A DNA stretch of 64,000 bases from CAYPEL01 sp036479985 (GCA_965224815.1 CBDDAF010000003.1:744001-808000), one strand, 5' to 3'. Positions 46,338 through 56,243 are shown, numbered from the stretch's first letter. Notes: generated by a model not told the origin, from the sequence alone. A program made the numbers and translations.

Positions 46338-47466
46338 ACAAAAAGCAATTCATGTGCTGCATATCGCCTCGGGTGATATCTGGGCAGGTGCAGAAGCACA
46401 GTTGTATACGCTGGCTAAAACATTGCATCAATCAGAAATGGTCAAAGTATCTGTCGTTCTAATGAACTATGGCATCCTCGAAAAGAAATTAAAAAGCGAA
46501 GGAATTGACGTTATAGTTTTTGATGAAACAAAACTTAATGGGTTAAAAATAATATCCAGAATATTCACATTATTGCGTAGAGTAAAACCAGATATTGTTC
46601 ATACTCATGGTAAAAAAGAAAACATACTGAGCAGCTTTTGTCTGGTATTCTTCAATAATATTGTATCCATGAGAACCTCTCATGGCGCACCTGAACATAG
46701 CCCCTCTCTATTATTGTTTCATAAGTGGCTATATAATTTCGCCGACTGGTTTTCTGGAAGAATCCTGCAACGTAAAATCATTGCCGTTTCTACTGACTTA
46801 AAAGTAAAGCTCGCAGAACACTTCCCTGAAACCAGAATAGCGATTATCCAAAATGGGCTGGATATTCTTAATACCACCCATCATCTGCCATCCAAAGAAT
46901 TTCATCAGCCCGCTGAAGCTTATACATTCCGCATTGGCTTTGCTGGCAGGCTTGTCCCGGTAAAAAGGGTTGACCTGTTTATTCAGGTGGCAAAGAAATT
47001 TATTTCTACTTACCCGGATATCTCAGCAACGTTCCATATTTATGGCACTGGCCCCCTGAAAAATGAACTTGAAAAACTTAATCTTGACTCGGGAGTTTCT
47101 GAATCAATTATTTTCGAAGGTCAAACCGATAACATGGCAACTGAATTGAACAAGACAGATATACTCATTATGATTTCAGACCACGAAGGCTTGCCTATGG
47201 TTCTACTGGAAGCCATGGCATGCCAAGCGCCTATCGTGGCACATGCCGTTGGTGGGATACCTGAATTATTGGACCATGGACAATGTGGTGTATTGATCAA
47301 TAATCAGAACCCAATTGAATATGCTGATGCAATTCGCACGCTCTTATCCAGCACTAACCGTCGGCAAATATTAAGCCGTAATGCATACGATCGCTTGTCT
47401 CAACACTATTCATCACAGACAAATGCTGATGCATACATAGAAATATATTCATCACTCATTAATTGA
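46330..47466 (+). CDS. Glycosyltransferase, family 4
   Basis: 378 residues, GT-B fold. The N-terminal half begins HVLHIASGDIWAGAEAQLYTLA. The donor half has IGFAGRLVPVKRVDLFI and the E-x7-E motif in EGLPMVLLEAMACQAP. It starts inside the deacetylase gene and is followed after 28 bp by a flippase gene, so it belongs to the same transcript. Confidence 0.92.
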   Translation: MTRQKAIHVLHIASGDIWAGAEAQLYTLAKTLHQSEMVKVSVVLMNYGILEKKLKSEGIDVIVFDETKLNGLKIISRIFTLLRRVKPDIVHTHGKKENILSSFCLVFFNNIVSMRTSHGAPEHSPSLLLFHKWLYNFADWFSGRILQRKIIAVSTDLKVKLAEHFPETRIAIIQNGLDILNTTHHLPSKEFHQPAEAYTFRIGFAGRLVPVKRVDLFIQVAKKFISTYPDISATFHIYGTGPLKNELEKLNLDSGVSESIIFEGQTDNMATELNKTDILIMISDHEGLPMVLLEAMACQAPIVAHAVGGIPELLDHGQCGVLINNQNPIEYADAIRTLLSSTNRRQILSRNAYDRLSQHYSSQTNADAYIEIYSSLIN

Positions 47467-47494
47467 TATTCAATACTTCCACAAATACACAACG

Positions 47495-48952
47495 ATGAAT
47501 AACTCTAAACGCATAATAAGCCACGGATCAGTCTATCTATTTGGTGACTTACTAAGATACAGCGTCAGCCTGATCATGTTACCAATTTATACCCGATACT
47601 TGACACCAGAAGATTACGGAACGGTCGAACTGCTTTCGATGCTCATCGACTTTGCTGCCATTCTGTTTGGTGCCCGGGTAGGTCAATCTGTCTTCCGTTT
47701 TTATTGCAGCGCTAAATCTGAATCCGAAAAGAAATCCATCATATCTTCAGCCTTGTTACTGGGATTTGTATTCAATGGCGCAGGTGCGCTTGCTGTCATA
47801 CTGTTTTCTGAGCAACTCGCACTGCTGATATTTTCGGACGCGGGATTCAAGGATGAAATTATATTATTCACCCTCACAATGTTCATGCTGCCTTTGATTG
47901 AAATCCCTCTTGTTCATATCAGAGCAGATAAAAAACCCTGGCTGTTTTTCAGCGCCAGTTTGATAAAATTGCTCTTACAGCTATCCTTGAATATATATTT
48001 TGTGGTGTATAAAAACCTACATGTTGAGGGTGTCATTTACAGTGCTGTCATTTCCAGTACAGTAATGGCAGCGTTATTGACAGGAAGGTCACTTTTACAT
48101 GTGGGTTTTAATGCATCAATAAAAGTATGCAAAAAGCTATTCGGTTTCAGTCTACCTATCAAGATAGCCACAATAGGCTCATTCTATCTGGCATTTGGCG
48201 ATAGATATATTCTTAATCAGTTCACCGATTTAACACAGGTTGGCCTTTACGCACTCGGCTATAAATTCGGCTTTATCTTTATGCTGCTCTCCTGGACACC
48301 TTTTGAGAAAATCTGGGATTCAGAAAAATACGCCATCCATAAAACCGAGAATGCTGTAGCTACCTACCAGAAGACATTTCTATATTTCAATATCATCATG
48401 ATCACACTGGGGCTTTGCATATCCTTATTTGTCAAAGATCTACTCAAAATCATGTCCGCCCCTGAATTTCATAGCGCCTATAAAATAGTGCCAATTATAA
48501 TTTTTGCCTATATATTTCAGGCCTGGTCGAAATACTGTGACCTGGGTATATTGCTTAGTAAAAAAACATCCCATATCGCTATTGCAGAGGCAATAGCCGT
48601 TGTAATTATTACTATCGCCTATTTGAGTCTAATCCCTGCGTACGGAATATACGGTGCTGCAGTTGCAACCGTGATTGGCTTCATAGTCAGGTTCTTATGG
48701 ATTAACTATAAAGGCTCACAACTTTATAACATGAACCTGCCCTGGAGAAAGGTCATTATGCTGGTTACAGCTGCCTCCGTATGTCTGGGTTTCTCTTATC
48801 TGGTAACAGAAGATATATTATTATCAATCAGCGCAAGAATGCTCATTTTGTGCGTGTTTATCGCAAGTGTTTTCACTCTTCCAATACTAAGCCGGGAAGA
48901 AAAGCAGGAACTGCTGCAAAAAGGCAAGCAACTAACCAAAAGATTCAGATAG
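47495..48952 (+). CDS. Wzx-type polysaccharide flippase, second copy
   Basis: 485 residues with about fourteen predicted helices. The start SHGSVYLFGDLLRYSVSLIMLPIYTRYLTPEDYGTVE is typical of polysaccharide flippases. It is only distantly similar to the flippase at 23888-25327. Two flippases suggest two different lipid-linked units or two export routes in the same region. It is last in the 44835-48952 group. Confidence 0.9.
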   Translation: MNNSKRIISHGSVYLFGDLLRYSVSLIMLPIYTRYLTPEDYGTVELLSMLIDFAAILFGARVGQSVFRFYCSAKSESEKKSIISSALLLGFVFNGAGALAVILFSEQLALLIFSDAGFKDEIILFTLTMFMLPLIEIPLVHIRADKKPWLFFSASLIKLLLQLSLNIYFVVYKNLHVEGVIYSAVISSTVMAALLTGRSLLHVGFNASIKVCKKLFGFSLPIKIATIGSFYLAFGDRYILNQFTDLTQVGLYALGYKFGFIFMLLSWTPFEKIWDSEKYAIHKTENAVATYQKTFLYFNIIMITLGLCISLFVKDLLKIMSAPEFHSAYKIVPIIIFAYIFQAWSKYCDLGILLSKKTSHIAIAEAIAVVIITIAYLSLIPAYGIYGAAVATVIGFIVRFLWINYKGSQLYNMNLPWRKVIMLVTAASVCLGFSYLVTEDILLSISARMLILCVFIASVFTLPILSREEKQELLQKGKQLTKRFR

Positions 48953-48969
48953 TCACAATACCCCATGAC

Positions 48970-49106
48970 TTAAGAAACCAATCCATTAAAAACCTGTATG
49001 GGCGGCTTTAGCCGCGATAGTCGGTACATCGCCTTTCGCGGCTAAAGCCGCTCCTACAAAATATACACTATTTGCAATTCTAACTTACACGAACCAGGAA
49101 CAAGAC
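48970..49106. mobile_element. MITE-like REP element, copy 11
   Basis: The core is 48994-49057 with two changes in the left arm (GTATGGGCGG). A degenerate left end (AGAAACCAATCCATTAA) follows TTAA at 48970-48973, 17 bp after the flippase stop. The right border is uncertain, about 49106. It lies between convergent genes. Confidence 0.6.
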
Positions 49107-49145
49107 CATAATTTTCATGGCTTATTTGACACTTAAAGAAATCGG

Positions 49146-49946
49146 TTAGCCATTCTTGCGGGATAAATAATAACTTCTGACCCACGGATAGACAGGGCCG
49201 CTAAACGCTTTTGCAGCCTTTTTAATATTCCAGTATGAGTATTGGCGAAACATCCTTAGCGGGTTATTCGCAGCAAATTCTGCTGGCACTCTCGCTTCAT
49301 CACCCCGCTTGACAGAAAACCGGCCAATTATGGCGCATTCACCTTCATGCCAGACCTTCTGGACTGGTTCAGAAGTAAACAGGTACTTAACACCGCATTC
49401 TATCGCTGCTTCTACAACTGCGTTCGAATAAAAGCCTCCCGGGATAGAGGCAACAGTTACTGGACGTTCCAGGATTTCAGACAGTATTTTCAGACTACCG
49501 CACCATTCGGACAATAACTGTTCCGGCGTACACTCTGAAATTTTCTTTGGATGAGAACAGCTATGGCTACCAATAATATGACCGCGATTATAAAGCGCCC
49601 TGATTTGGTCTCGGCTTAAAAACGCATCTTTATCAATATAATCTGTTGGAATAAAGAACACGCCTTTCCAGCCATTACGCTCAAGAGCAGGTGCAATAAT
49701 ATCTATTGCACTGACGCCTCCGTCATCAAAGGTAAACATAACCGGCGGCACAACACTGCTATCTGCTTCGGATATGCGTGTAATAACAGGGCTTCGCAAT
49801 GACTTATTAATCGCTGTTAAATGACGATCGAATTCGTTGCTGGCGATCTTGTATTCGGCAGAGTTTTTTCCGGGCAGCCCGGACTGATCCGGATCCTCTC
49901 CTTCGAGCACATCATGATAGAGCAGTGCTGTTACCCGACTAGCCAT
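49146..49946 (-). CDS. Polysaccharide deacetylase (NodB-like)
   Basis: 266 residues. The start ALLYHDVLEGEDPDQSG, MFTFDDGG (about residue 72) and the metal site IGSHSCSHP (about 123) fit the NodB fold; TVASIPGGFYSNAV is the later motif. There is no signal peptide. The start overlaps the upstream formyltransferase-like gene by eight bases. Last of a five-gene minus-strand group (49146-53613) of glycan-modifying enzymes. Confidence 0.88.
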   Translation of the reverse strand: MASRVTALLYHDVLEGEDPDQSGLPGKNSAEYKIASNEFDRHLTAINKSLRSPVITRISEADSSVVPPVMFTFDDGGVSAIDIIAPALERNGWKGVFFIPTDYIDKDAFLSRDQIRALYNRGHIIGSHSCSHPKKISECTPEQLLSEWCGSLKILSEILERPVTVASIPGGFYSNAVVEAAIECGVKYLFTSEPVQKVWHEGECAIIGRFSVKRGDEARVPAEFAANNPLRMFRQYSYWNIKKAAKAFSGPVYPWVRSYYLSRKNG

Positions 49947-50727
49947 TAAACTTTCCCCGTTTTTTAATTTTCAAATACTGGCTAAGCCAGGGTTGACCCC
50001 AGATCCCGGATTTTCTTCCTCTGGTATCTAATAGTGCCGCTTTATTATTATGTATTTCTATAAATTTTTCACGCAACACATCCAGATTATCGTACACAAC
50101 ACGGTTGTAAATAATTCCAATCGTTTCTTTAGAAACATCAAACGGATAACTGTAATAGCCATAAACCGGGCCAGTATCAATACCATCGTCTATCTTTAAC
50201 AGGGTCATACCAACCTTTTCAGGTTCATTATTTGCTAGCGCCCAGAAACAACCGTGTGCATTCCTGTATTCTGGACAAACACCAGGATGCAAAACAAATG
50301 TACCGTCCCTGGCTATGGAATAGATATCCTTTTTAAGAAGTGTTTTACAGCGCGCAATGGCCATATCAGGAGACAGTGAGGCGATAAATTCTCTTGCCTC
50401 ATTAGAATTGGGTGAGTGGGTTACTAGTACTTTGGTTGATTCCGGAATATCCGGGAAAGCCTCCCCGAGCCTGGCCATCTGCTCGTCTTCCCATTGTTTA
50501 TCTTTATCCTGATCAACAATCCGACTATAAATGCGGTAGGGAAGAACATCAAAGATAAAACGCAACCATCCAATACGGCTAACTTCCGAGCGAATTCGCT
50601 GCTTTGCTCTTGATCCATCTTCATGAATTTCCACAATACCGGCAAGATCTGTAAATGATGCCAGCCACCTTGCAAAACCCAAACGCGTCATTCGCGCACC
50701 CGAGTGACATATTAATATGGTTTTCAT
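49939..50727 (-). CDS. Formyltransferase-fold protein
   Basis: 262 residues. The C-terminal two-thirds match the methionyl-tRNA/sugar formyltransferase N-terminal domain: FVLHPGVCPEYRNAHGCFWAL holds the catalytic His, and LLKIDDGIDTGPV the catalytic Asp. The usual Asn two residues before the His appears to be Val (V-L-H), which is odd and may mean altered chemistry. It probably acts on an amino sugar or another acyl acceptor. Three bp separate it from the sulfotransferase gene. Confidence 0.75.
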   Translation of the reverse strand: MKTILICHSGARMTRLGFARWLASFTDLAGIVEIHEDGSRAKQRIRSEVSRIGWLRFIFDVLPYRIYSRIVDQDKDKQWEDEQMARLGEAFPDIPESTKVLVTHSPNSNEAREFIASLSPDMAIARCKTLLKKDIYSIARDGTFVLHPGVCPEYRNAHGCFWALANNEPEKVGMTLLKIDDGIDTGPVYGYYSYPFDVSKETIGIIYNRVVYDNLDVLREKFIEIHNNKAALLDTRGRKSGIWGQPWLSQYLKIKKRGKFNG

Positions 50728-50730
50728 TTT

Positions 50731-51732
50731 TTACGGCTTGTACCCAAGTAAAATCGCCATAGCTCCCACTTCCTTTTTAAGTTGTTTTAATTCAATCAAT
50801 GATAAATTATTTTTTTCTTTTGAATGGCTACCTACTTTCTTATTCAGCAGGGACGGGTCTATTTTAAGGTCGAGATAAGTTTCTATTGTAGATAAATCAA
50901 CAGCGCCATTCAGCACATCTTCATACCGCAAGAAGATACCACCAACTTTTTCTGCACCTTCATAAAACCCTGTTGCCAGACTATTCCAGTGCCGACCAAA
51001 CTGTGTAGCAGTAAATACAGGACTATTCGGCCATTCACGATACCATGACCTATCCGTACTGTAGGATTTATAGGCGTTGTAGGGATTGCGGCATAAAAAC
51101 ACAAATTTTGCATTTGGAAATAACCATTTTATAAAATGCGCATCTTCAATTGTCAGTCGAACATCTTTTAATCCCCAACGTTGAAACCCTCTTTGTCTGG
51201 CAGGTTCTTTCAACAATGTTTTCATGTATGCCAGACACGCCTCCTGCATATCCTGAACAGGCGGATACATGTTAGCCACAAAAGTACTGCTAATTTCTTT
51301 CAGATCATAACTATCTATAAACCAGTCTTCATCAGGCCATGATTCAGTTATAGCCGATATTCCATCAGCCAAATGGCTAATTATTCTGGCATGTGAATAG
51401 GGTTCACCCCATACGAGTATCGATTGACGAGACATAATAAGGCGCTGCATCATAGTTGAACCTGAGCGCCAACCTGCTGAGAGTATAAATACTGGGGATG
51501 CGAGTTCTGAGCTTTGCACTTCCGGCCAACGTTGCTTGATCAACTCTAGACCATGTGTAATTGAGCACCCTCTTTCCATACTGGATTTATGGCGCCGCTG
51601 GGCATACACCGGGCCAACAACTGATTCATAATGCCCCAGACACCGCCGCAGAGATTTCCCAATCACCCCTGATCCAGTAATTAATCTTTTGCCTGTTTTT
51701 TTTATCAGACTCAATTTAAAAACACCACTCAT
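50731..51732 (-). CDS. PAPS-dependent sulfotransferase
   Basis: 333 residues. The 5'-phosphosulfate loop is FILSAGWRSGSTMMQRL (about residue 82), and the 3'-phosphate site is AKFVFLCRNPYNAYKSY (about 208). A long central region carries RWGLKDVRLTIED. It should sulfate a sugar hydroxyl using PAPS. Its ATG directly follows the TGA of the GT4 gene with no gap, so translation is coupled. No PAPS synthesis genes lie in the window. Confidence 0.83.
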   Translation of the reverse strand: MSGVFKLSLIKKTGKRLITGSGVIGKSLRRCLGHYESVVGPVYAQRRHKSSMERGCSITHGLELIKQRWPEVQSSELASPVFILSAGWRSGSTMMQRLIMSRQSILVWGEPYSHARIISHLADGISAITESWPDEDWFIDSYDLKEISSTFVANMYPPVQDMQEACLAYMKTLLKEPARQRGFQRWGLKDVRLTIEDAHFIKWLFPNAKFVFLCRNPYNAYKSYSTDRSWYREWPNSPVFTATQFGRHWNSLATGFYEGAEKVGGIFLRYEDVLNGAVDLSTIETYLDLKIDPSLLNKKVGSHSKEKNNLSLIELKQLKKEVGAMAILLGYKP

Positions 51733-52884
51733 TCATGAAGAACTACAGACACGCTGAACCACACCGACTAAACTATCTATCTGGCGCTGCTTTGAAAAAC
51801 CAGCCAGGATTCTGGCTCTGGCTTGCTCGCCAAAACTATCTCTTAAGAATTCATCATCCAGAAACATATCTATATATTTTGCCAAAGCAGAATAATCGCC
51901 TGGCTTAAACGAAAAGCCCGTTTTTCCTTCTTCAATGGTTTCAGCTAGACCCTGTAATTTAGAGACTAACAATGGGAGACCACATGAGGCAATTTCAAGC
52001 GACGTCACAGTAAATGAGTCCCATCCAGTTGATGCTATAGTACCTATATAACTACAGGGTAGAATTTGCGCAATATCATCCCGGTAACCACCAAAAGTTA
52101 CATGTGCTTCTGCACGCTCCCCTTGTAACATTTCCAAGTATGGTTCTTCTTCTCCTGGCCGGTTTCCCAGTATTAGAAAATGGAAATCATTGCGGCCTAA
52201 AACATCCTTTAAGTGAATTGCTGCATTAATTAATACTGTGACGCCTTTTCGTTTTTCCATATGCCCTGAATAGTAGATTATTCTTCTATCCTTAGGTATC
52301 GAAAATGTTTTGTGTGCAAACAGAGTTGCGTTTAAAGAAGGCATATATTTTTCAGCATCCACACCAAGAGGTACAACGCTTACTCTATCTTTTGGAACAC
52401 CTCTTCCTTGATAAGCGGTTTCCGCCATAGCTTGCGACTCAAAAATATAGTGCTCAGGAGAGTGTTTTGCCATTTTAACCTGTAATTTCTTTAATAATAG
52501 TTTAAAACCCTTATTCGGATCACTCATCGGCGCGCCCTGATAGGAAATAATTTTTCTAACGCCTCCTCTGCGCAGCGGTTTATAAGCCGGTTGATGTACT
52601 GGTTGATCGAAGCCAAACACAATATCAATCTGATACTCTCTTACATATTTCTCAATAAAAACATGTTTCGATGCATCTGATGAAGCCGGATCATATTCTA
52701 TGATGTTGGTATATTCAGACAGTATTTTTTGTTTTTCTTTATTTTGTATATTTGTATACGAGATATGTATTTTTTCATTTTTATTGACGAGTGCCTGGGC
52801 CATTTTTAAAAACGCATCAAGCAGACTATCCATTGCATACCCAGCATCAAGCTCTAAATGAAACATGATCAGGATAGCATTCAT
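51733..52884 (-). CDS. Glycosyltransferase, family 4
   Basis: 383 residues, GT-B fold. The donor half has IIYYSGHMEKRKGVTVLINA and DSFTVTSLEIASCGLPLLVSK. The N-terminal half starts ILIMFHLELDAGYAMDSLLDAF. It lies between two sulfotransferase genes, which suggests it adds the sugar that is then sulfated. Confidence 0.88.
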   Translation of the reverse strand: MNAILIMFHLELDAGYAMDSLLDAFLKMAQALVNKNEKIHISYTNIQNKEKQKILSEYTNIIEYDPASSDASKHVFIEKYVREYQIDIVFGFDQPVHQPAYKPLRRGGVRKIISYQGAPMSDPNKGFKLLLKKLQVKMAKHSPEHYIFESQAMAETAYQGRGVPKDRVSVVPLGVDAEKYMPSLNATLFAHKTFSIPKDRRIIYYSGHMEKRKGVTVLINAAIHLKDVLGRNDFHFLILGNRPGEEEPYLEMLQGERAEAHVTFGGYRDDIAQILPCSYIGTIASTGWDSFTVTSLEIASCGLPLLVSKLQGLAETIEEGKTGFSFKPGDYSALAKYIDMFLDDEFLRDSFGEQARARILAGFSKQRQIDSLVGVVQRVCSSS

Positions 52885-52911
52885 TACTGGGGTGGCATCT
52901 AAGAGATAATT

Positions 52912-53613
52912 TTATCGTTGCACAAAATCATAGCCAAAGGTTTCAATATCCTTGGCATACAATTCAGAAACAACCCGGCGTGTCTGGCTGTCGTAATACT
53001 TGCTGTAGTGGTCATAAGTTTCGACATAAACATGAAAGGGAGAGATTTTTTTTACAAACTCCTTCAACTTTCCCAGGCTTCCTTTTTTACCGGCAGTAGT
53101 ATTTACGTTAGGCAGTTTGGTTTGCGGTATTTCCAGCCGAGCACATACGTCATCAAATCCTTTCTGCAAATCTTCAAGTTTCCCCACATAATCAACCAAC
53201 TGATTACCCTGTTCATCAAAAATATAATCGTACTGCGGCCCCACAAACCACTGGTTCTCGCCCCACTCCTTTTCCATAAACTCACCATGAATAAATTCAC
53301 TGAAGGTCAAATAATCTGCATAGCCTAAATACTTGTAAAAAGAGATGAGCCGGCTCCAGGGGTTTCTGACAAATGCAAATTTGTAATAAGTATCAAAACT
53401 TTCCTTAGGAATATGCCCACAGCTGACATATTCTGACGCCTTAAGATGCGCCAATCGAGGAGGTCCAATTGCCGGATCGTCATTCAGACGTAATAATAGC
53501 GGTTCCCTGGTTTCCCACGTTAACCCGTGCAGATCAAGGAAAACGTGCTCAATGCTTTGACCGGCCACCTTTGGGATATGCACAAATATGCATTTATATT
53601 TATCTGATATCAT
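52912..53613 (-). CDS. Sulfotransferase, family 2 type
   Basis: 233 residues. The PAPS-binding region is CIFVHIPKVAGQSIEHVF at residues 8-25, and KFAFVRNPWSRLISFYKYL at about 78 is the 3'-phosphate site, as in the Sulfotransfer_2/HS2ST-like family acting on carbohydrate. First gene of the minus-strand group; its promoter must be in the gap 53614-53987. Confidence 0.85.
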   Translation of the reverse strand: MISDKYKCIFVHIPKVAGQSIEHVFLDLHGLTWETREPLLLRLNDDPAIGPPRLAHLKASEYVSCGHIPKESFDTYYKFAFVRNPWSRLISFYKYLGYADYLTFSEFIHGEFMEKEWGENQWFVGPQYDYIFDEQGNQLVDYVGKLEDLQKGFDDVCARLEIPQTKLPNVNTTAGKKGSLGKLKEFVKKISPFHVYVETYDHYSKYYDSQTRRVVSELYAKDIETFGYDFVQR

Positions 53614-53987
53614 TAGCTTCCAGTGGCTTGTTGCCCCAGTCGTAATGCTGGAGAACTATTCCTAAGTTGGCGTTATTACTTGATCTAAAAAAGATTATCG
53701 CTCAAAATTCAGGATAGTTTAGCTGTACAGAAACAATTTGGCACCTGTTTACAGCGACTAGAATCCGAATCTGGGTTATTCAGCTTTATAGAACTGAAGC
53801 CGTTAAATAATTAGCTGATTTCAATAGGAATTAGCCATTTTTAACTGAATGGACTTAATAATAGACAACAGGGCTGAAATCTCACAGTAACGCTCAATGG
53901 AGCAGCATAGGTTTCACTGGTATTAACCAGCCCCTTTACAGAAAAACACACTTTAACCATGAAATTAACTCACCGGAGTACACACCC
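53614..53987. other. Divergent intergenic region
   Basis: 374 bp with no gene seen. It should hold the promoters of the sulfotransferase group (minus) and the carbamoyltransferase group (plus). No high-scoring hexamer pair was found. GGAG at 53974-53977 serves the TTG start at 53988. Confidence 0.4.
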
Positions 53988-55832
53988 TTGAGTCGTAATA
54001 TTCTAGGCCTGTCAGCCTTTTATCATGACAGCGCAGCCGCTCTGGTCGTTGACGGCGATCTGGTTGCCGCCGCCCAGGAAGAGCGTTTTACCCGGATTAA
54101 ACATGATCCTGGATTCCCGACGCGCGCTATTGAAGCCTGCCTGGCAGAGGCCAATCTGACTCTGAGTGATATTGACTACATTACCTTCTATGACAAACCA
54201 CTGATCAAATTCGAACGCTTGCTGGAAACCTATCTATCCTTTGCTCCCAAGGGTTTTCGCTCCTTTATTGCCGCTATGCCAGTCTGGCTCAAGGAAAAGC
54301 TATTTCTGAAAAAAATGCTCAAAAAGGATCTGGCAGCCTTAATGGGCGGCAAGGAAGAAGACCTGCCTCCTCTACTGTTCAATGAACACCATAAATCACA
54401 CGCTGCCTCGGCCTTTTATGCCAGCCCTTATGACAAAGCGGCTGTGCTCTGCCTCGATGGCGTCGGCGAATGGGCTACCAGTTCTGTCTGGCTGGGTGAG
54501 GGCAGCAAACTTACACCCGAATGGGAGCTGGATTTCCCGCATTCCCTTGGCCTGCTTTATTCAGCCTTTACCTACTACACAGGCTTTAGAGTCAATTCTG
54601 GTGAATACAAGTTGATGGGACTTGCCCCTTATGGCGAACCTAAATACGTCGACCTGATTTTGGATAACCTGCTGGATGTGAAGGACGATGGCACATTTCG
54701 GCTCGATATGAGCTATTTCAATTATGCCACTGGTTTAACCATGACCAACAGCAAATTTGCCAAGCTGTTTGGTGCTCCGGCACGCGAGTCGGAATCGACC
54801 ATTACCCAGCGGGAAATGGACATTGCCCGCTCGATTCAGGTGGTCACCGAAGAAATCGTGCTCAAGATCTGCAATACGATCCATAAAGAGCTGAAAACGG
54901 ATTACCTCTGCCTGGCCGGGGGTGTTGCCCTTAACTGCGTTTCAAATGGCCGCATTCTGCGCGAGGGACCTTTTAAAGATATATGGATTCAACCAGCTGC
55001 GGGTGATGCAGGTGGTGCCATAGGCGCTGCCTTAACCACCTGGTACGAATACCTGGACAATGGCCGCACCGTTAATGGCCGCGATTTTATGTCCGGTTCC
55101 TATCTCGGTCCCAGACATAGCCAAAAGTCTATTACCGACTACCTGGATTCTGTCAATGCCAAGTACGAGATTATGGATGACGCAGACATGATGCCGAAAC
55201 TGGCTGAAATCATGGATAATGAAAACGTCGTCGGCTGGTTCCAGGGACGCATGGAATTTGGCCCACGCTCACTGGGTGGCCGATCCATCATCGGCGATCC
55301 ACGCAGTATAAAAATGCAATCGGTGATGAACCTTAAGATTAAATACCGTGAGTCCTTCCGGCCCTTTGCACCGGTGGTAAAAGCTGAAAATGTCTCTGAC
55401 TGGTTCGAGATCGACCGAGCAAGCCCATATATGTTGCTGGTCGCACCTGTTAAAGCTGAAAAATGCACACAAATGACCGCTGAACAGGAAAAATTGTTCG
55501 GCATCGAAAAGCTCAATATCCCACGTTCCGAGATATCAGCAGTGACTCATGTCGATTATTCCGCACGTATTCAAACGGTACACGAGGAAACCAACCCTCG
55601 CTTTCATGCCCTGTTGGACGCCTTTGATAAGCAAACCGGCTGCCCGGTACTGGTCAATACCTCATTTAACGTGCGAGGTGAACCTATCGTCTGCACACCG
55701 GAAGATGCCTACCGGTGTTTTATGCGGACTGAAATGGACTATCTAGCACTGGAAAATGTCCTGGTCGCCAAAACCGACCAGCCGGAATGGAAAGAAGCAG
55801 GCGACTGGCGTAATGAATTTGCACTGGATTAA
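53988..55832 (+). CDS. Carbamoyltransferase (NodU/CmcH family)
   Basis: 614 residues. The N-terminal TsaD/Kae1-like domain has ILGLSAFYHDSAAALV, EERFTRIKHDPGFP and the metal-binding NEHHKSHAASAF; the C-terminal YrdC-like part has MEFGPRSLGGRSIIGDPR and VLVNTSFNVRGEPIVCTPEDA. It transfers a carbamoyl group from carbamoyl phosphate to a hydroxyl, probably on the polysaccharide. The start is TTG with GGAG ten bases upstream. It is followed without a gap by SxtJ and DUF5989 genes, a pairing repeatedly seen in polysaccharide loci. Confidence 0.92.
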   Translation: MSRNILGLSAFYHDSAAALVVDGDLVAAAQEERFTRIKHDPGFPTRAIEACLAEANLTLSDIDYITFYDKPLIKFERLLETYLSFAPKGFRSFIAAMPVWLKEKLFLKKMLKKDLAALMGGKEEDLPPLLFNEHHKSHAASAFYASPYDKAAVLCLDGVGEWATSSVWLGEGSKLTPEWELDFPHSLGLLYSAFTYYTGFRVNSGEYKLMGLAPYGEPKYVDLILDNLLDVKDDGTFRLDMSYFNYATGLTMTNSKFAKLFGAPARESESTITQREMDIARSIQVVTEEIVLKICNTIHKELKTDYLCLAGGVALNCVSNGRILREGPFKDIWIQPAAGDAGGAIGAALTTWYEYLDNGRTVNGRDFMSGSYLGPRHSQKSITDYLDSVNAKYEIMDDADMMPKLAEIMDNENVVGWFQGRMEFGPRSLGGRSIIGDPRSIKMQSVMNLKIKYRESFRPFAPVVKAENVSDWFEIDRASPYMLLVAPVKAEKCTQMTAEQEKLFGIEKLNIPRSEISAVTHVDYSARIQTVHEETNPRFHALLDAFDKQTGCPVLVNTSFNVRGEPIVCTPEDAYRCFMRTEMDYLALENVLVAKTDQPEWKEAGDWRNEFALD

Positions 55833-56243
55833 ATGATGAAACACGAAATTCCTGAACTAGATAACGCTGGATTACGTAAATTCGGCTTCATGATGGCGGG
55901 CTTTATTGGCGTCCTGTTTGGCCTGTTCTTTCCCTGGGTATTTGACCGCGCCCTGCCCACCTGGCCCTGGATAGCTGGCGGCCTCTTTGTTGCACCAGCA
56001 CTCCTATTTCCAAGTAGCCTGAAACCGGTCTACACGATCTGGATGAAAATAGGCGGCGTGCTCGGCTGGATTAATACGCGTATCATTCTGGGTTTGTTAT
56101 TTTATGTCATCGTCTTTCCAATGGGCCTGATTATGCGGTTGTTTGGCAAAGACCCTATGAACCGCAAGCTGGATAAGCAAACTGGCAGCTATCGAATCAA
56201 GAGCGCACAAGCGCCTAAAGAAGATCTGGAGAACCCTTACTGA
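55833..56243 (+). CDS. SxtJ-family membrane protein
   Basis: 136 residues with three hydrophobic segments (about residues 18-38, 46-60, 82-102). It starts right after the TAA of the carbamoyltransferase gene and overlaps the next gene by one base. The family is named after saxitoxin gene clusters and accompanies carbamoyltransferases, but its molecular role is unknown. Probably a membrane anchor or partner of the carbamoyltransferase. Confidence 0.85.
   Translation: MMKHEIPELDNAGLRKFGFMMAGFIGVLFGLFFPWVFDRALPTWPWIAGGLFVAPALLFPSSLKPVYTIWMKIGGVLGWINTRIILGLLFYVIVFPMGLIMRLFGKDPMNRKLDKQTGSYRIKSAQAPKEDLENPY

Noticed and set aside
7297..49057. REP palindromes as ordinary Rho-independent terminators
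   Set aside because: The stems have no T-run after them, and the conserved outer repeats and YTAR duplications are not explained by termination. They may still stop or stabilise transcripts incidentally.
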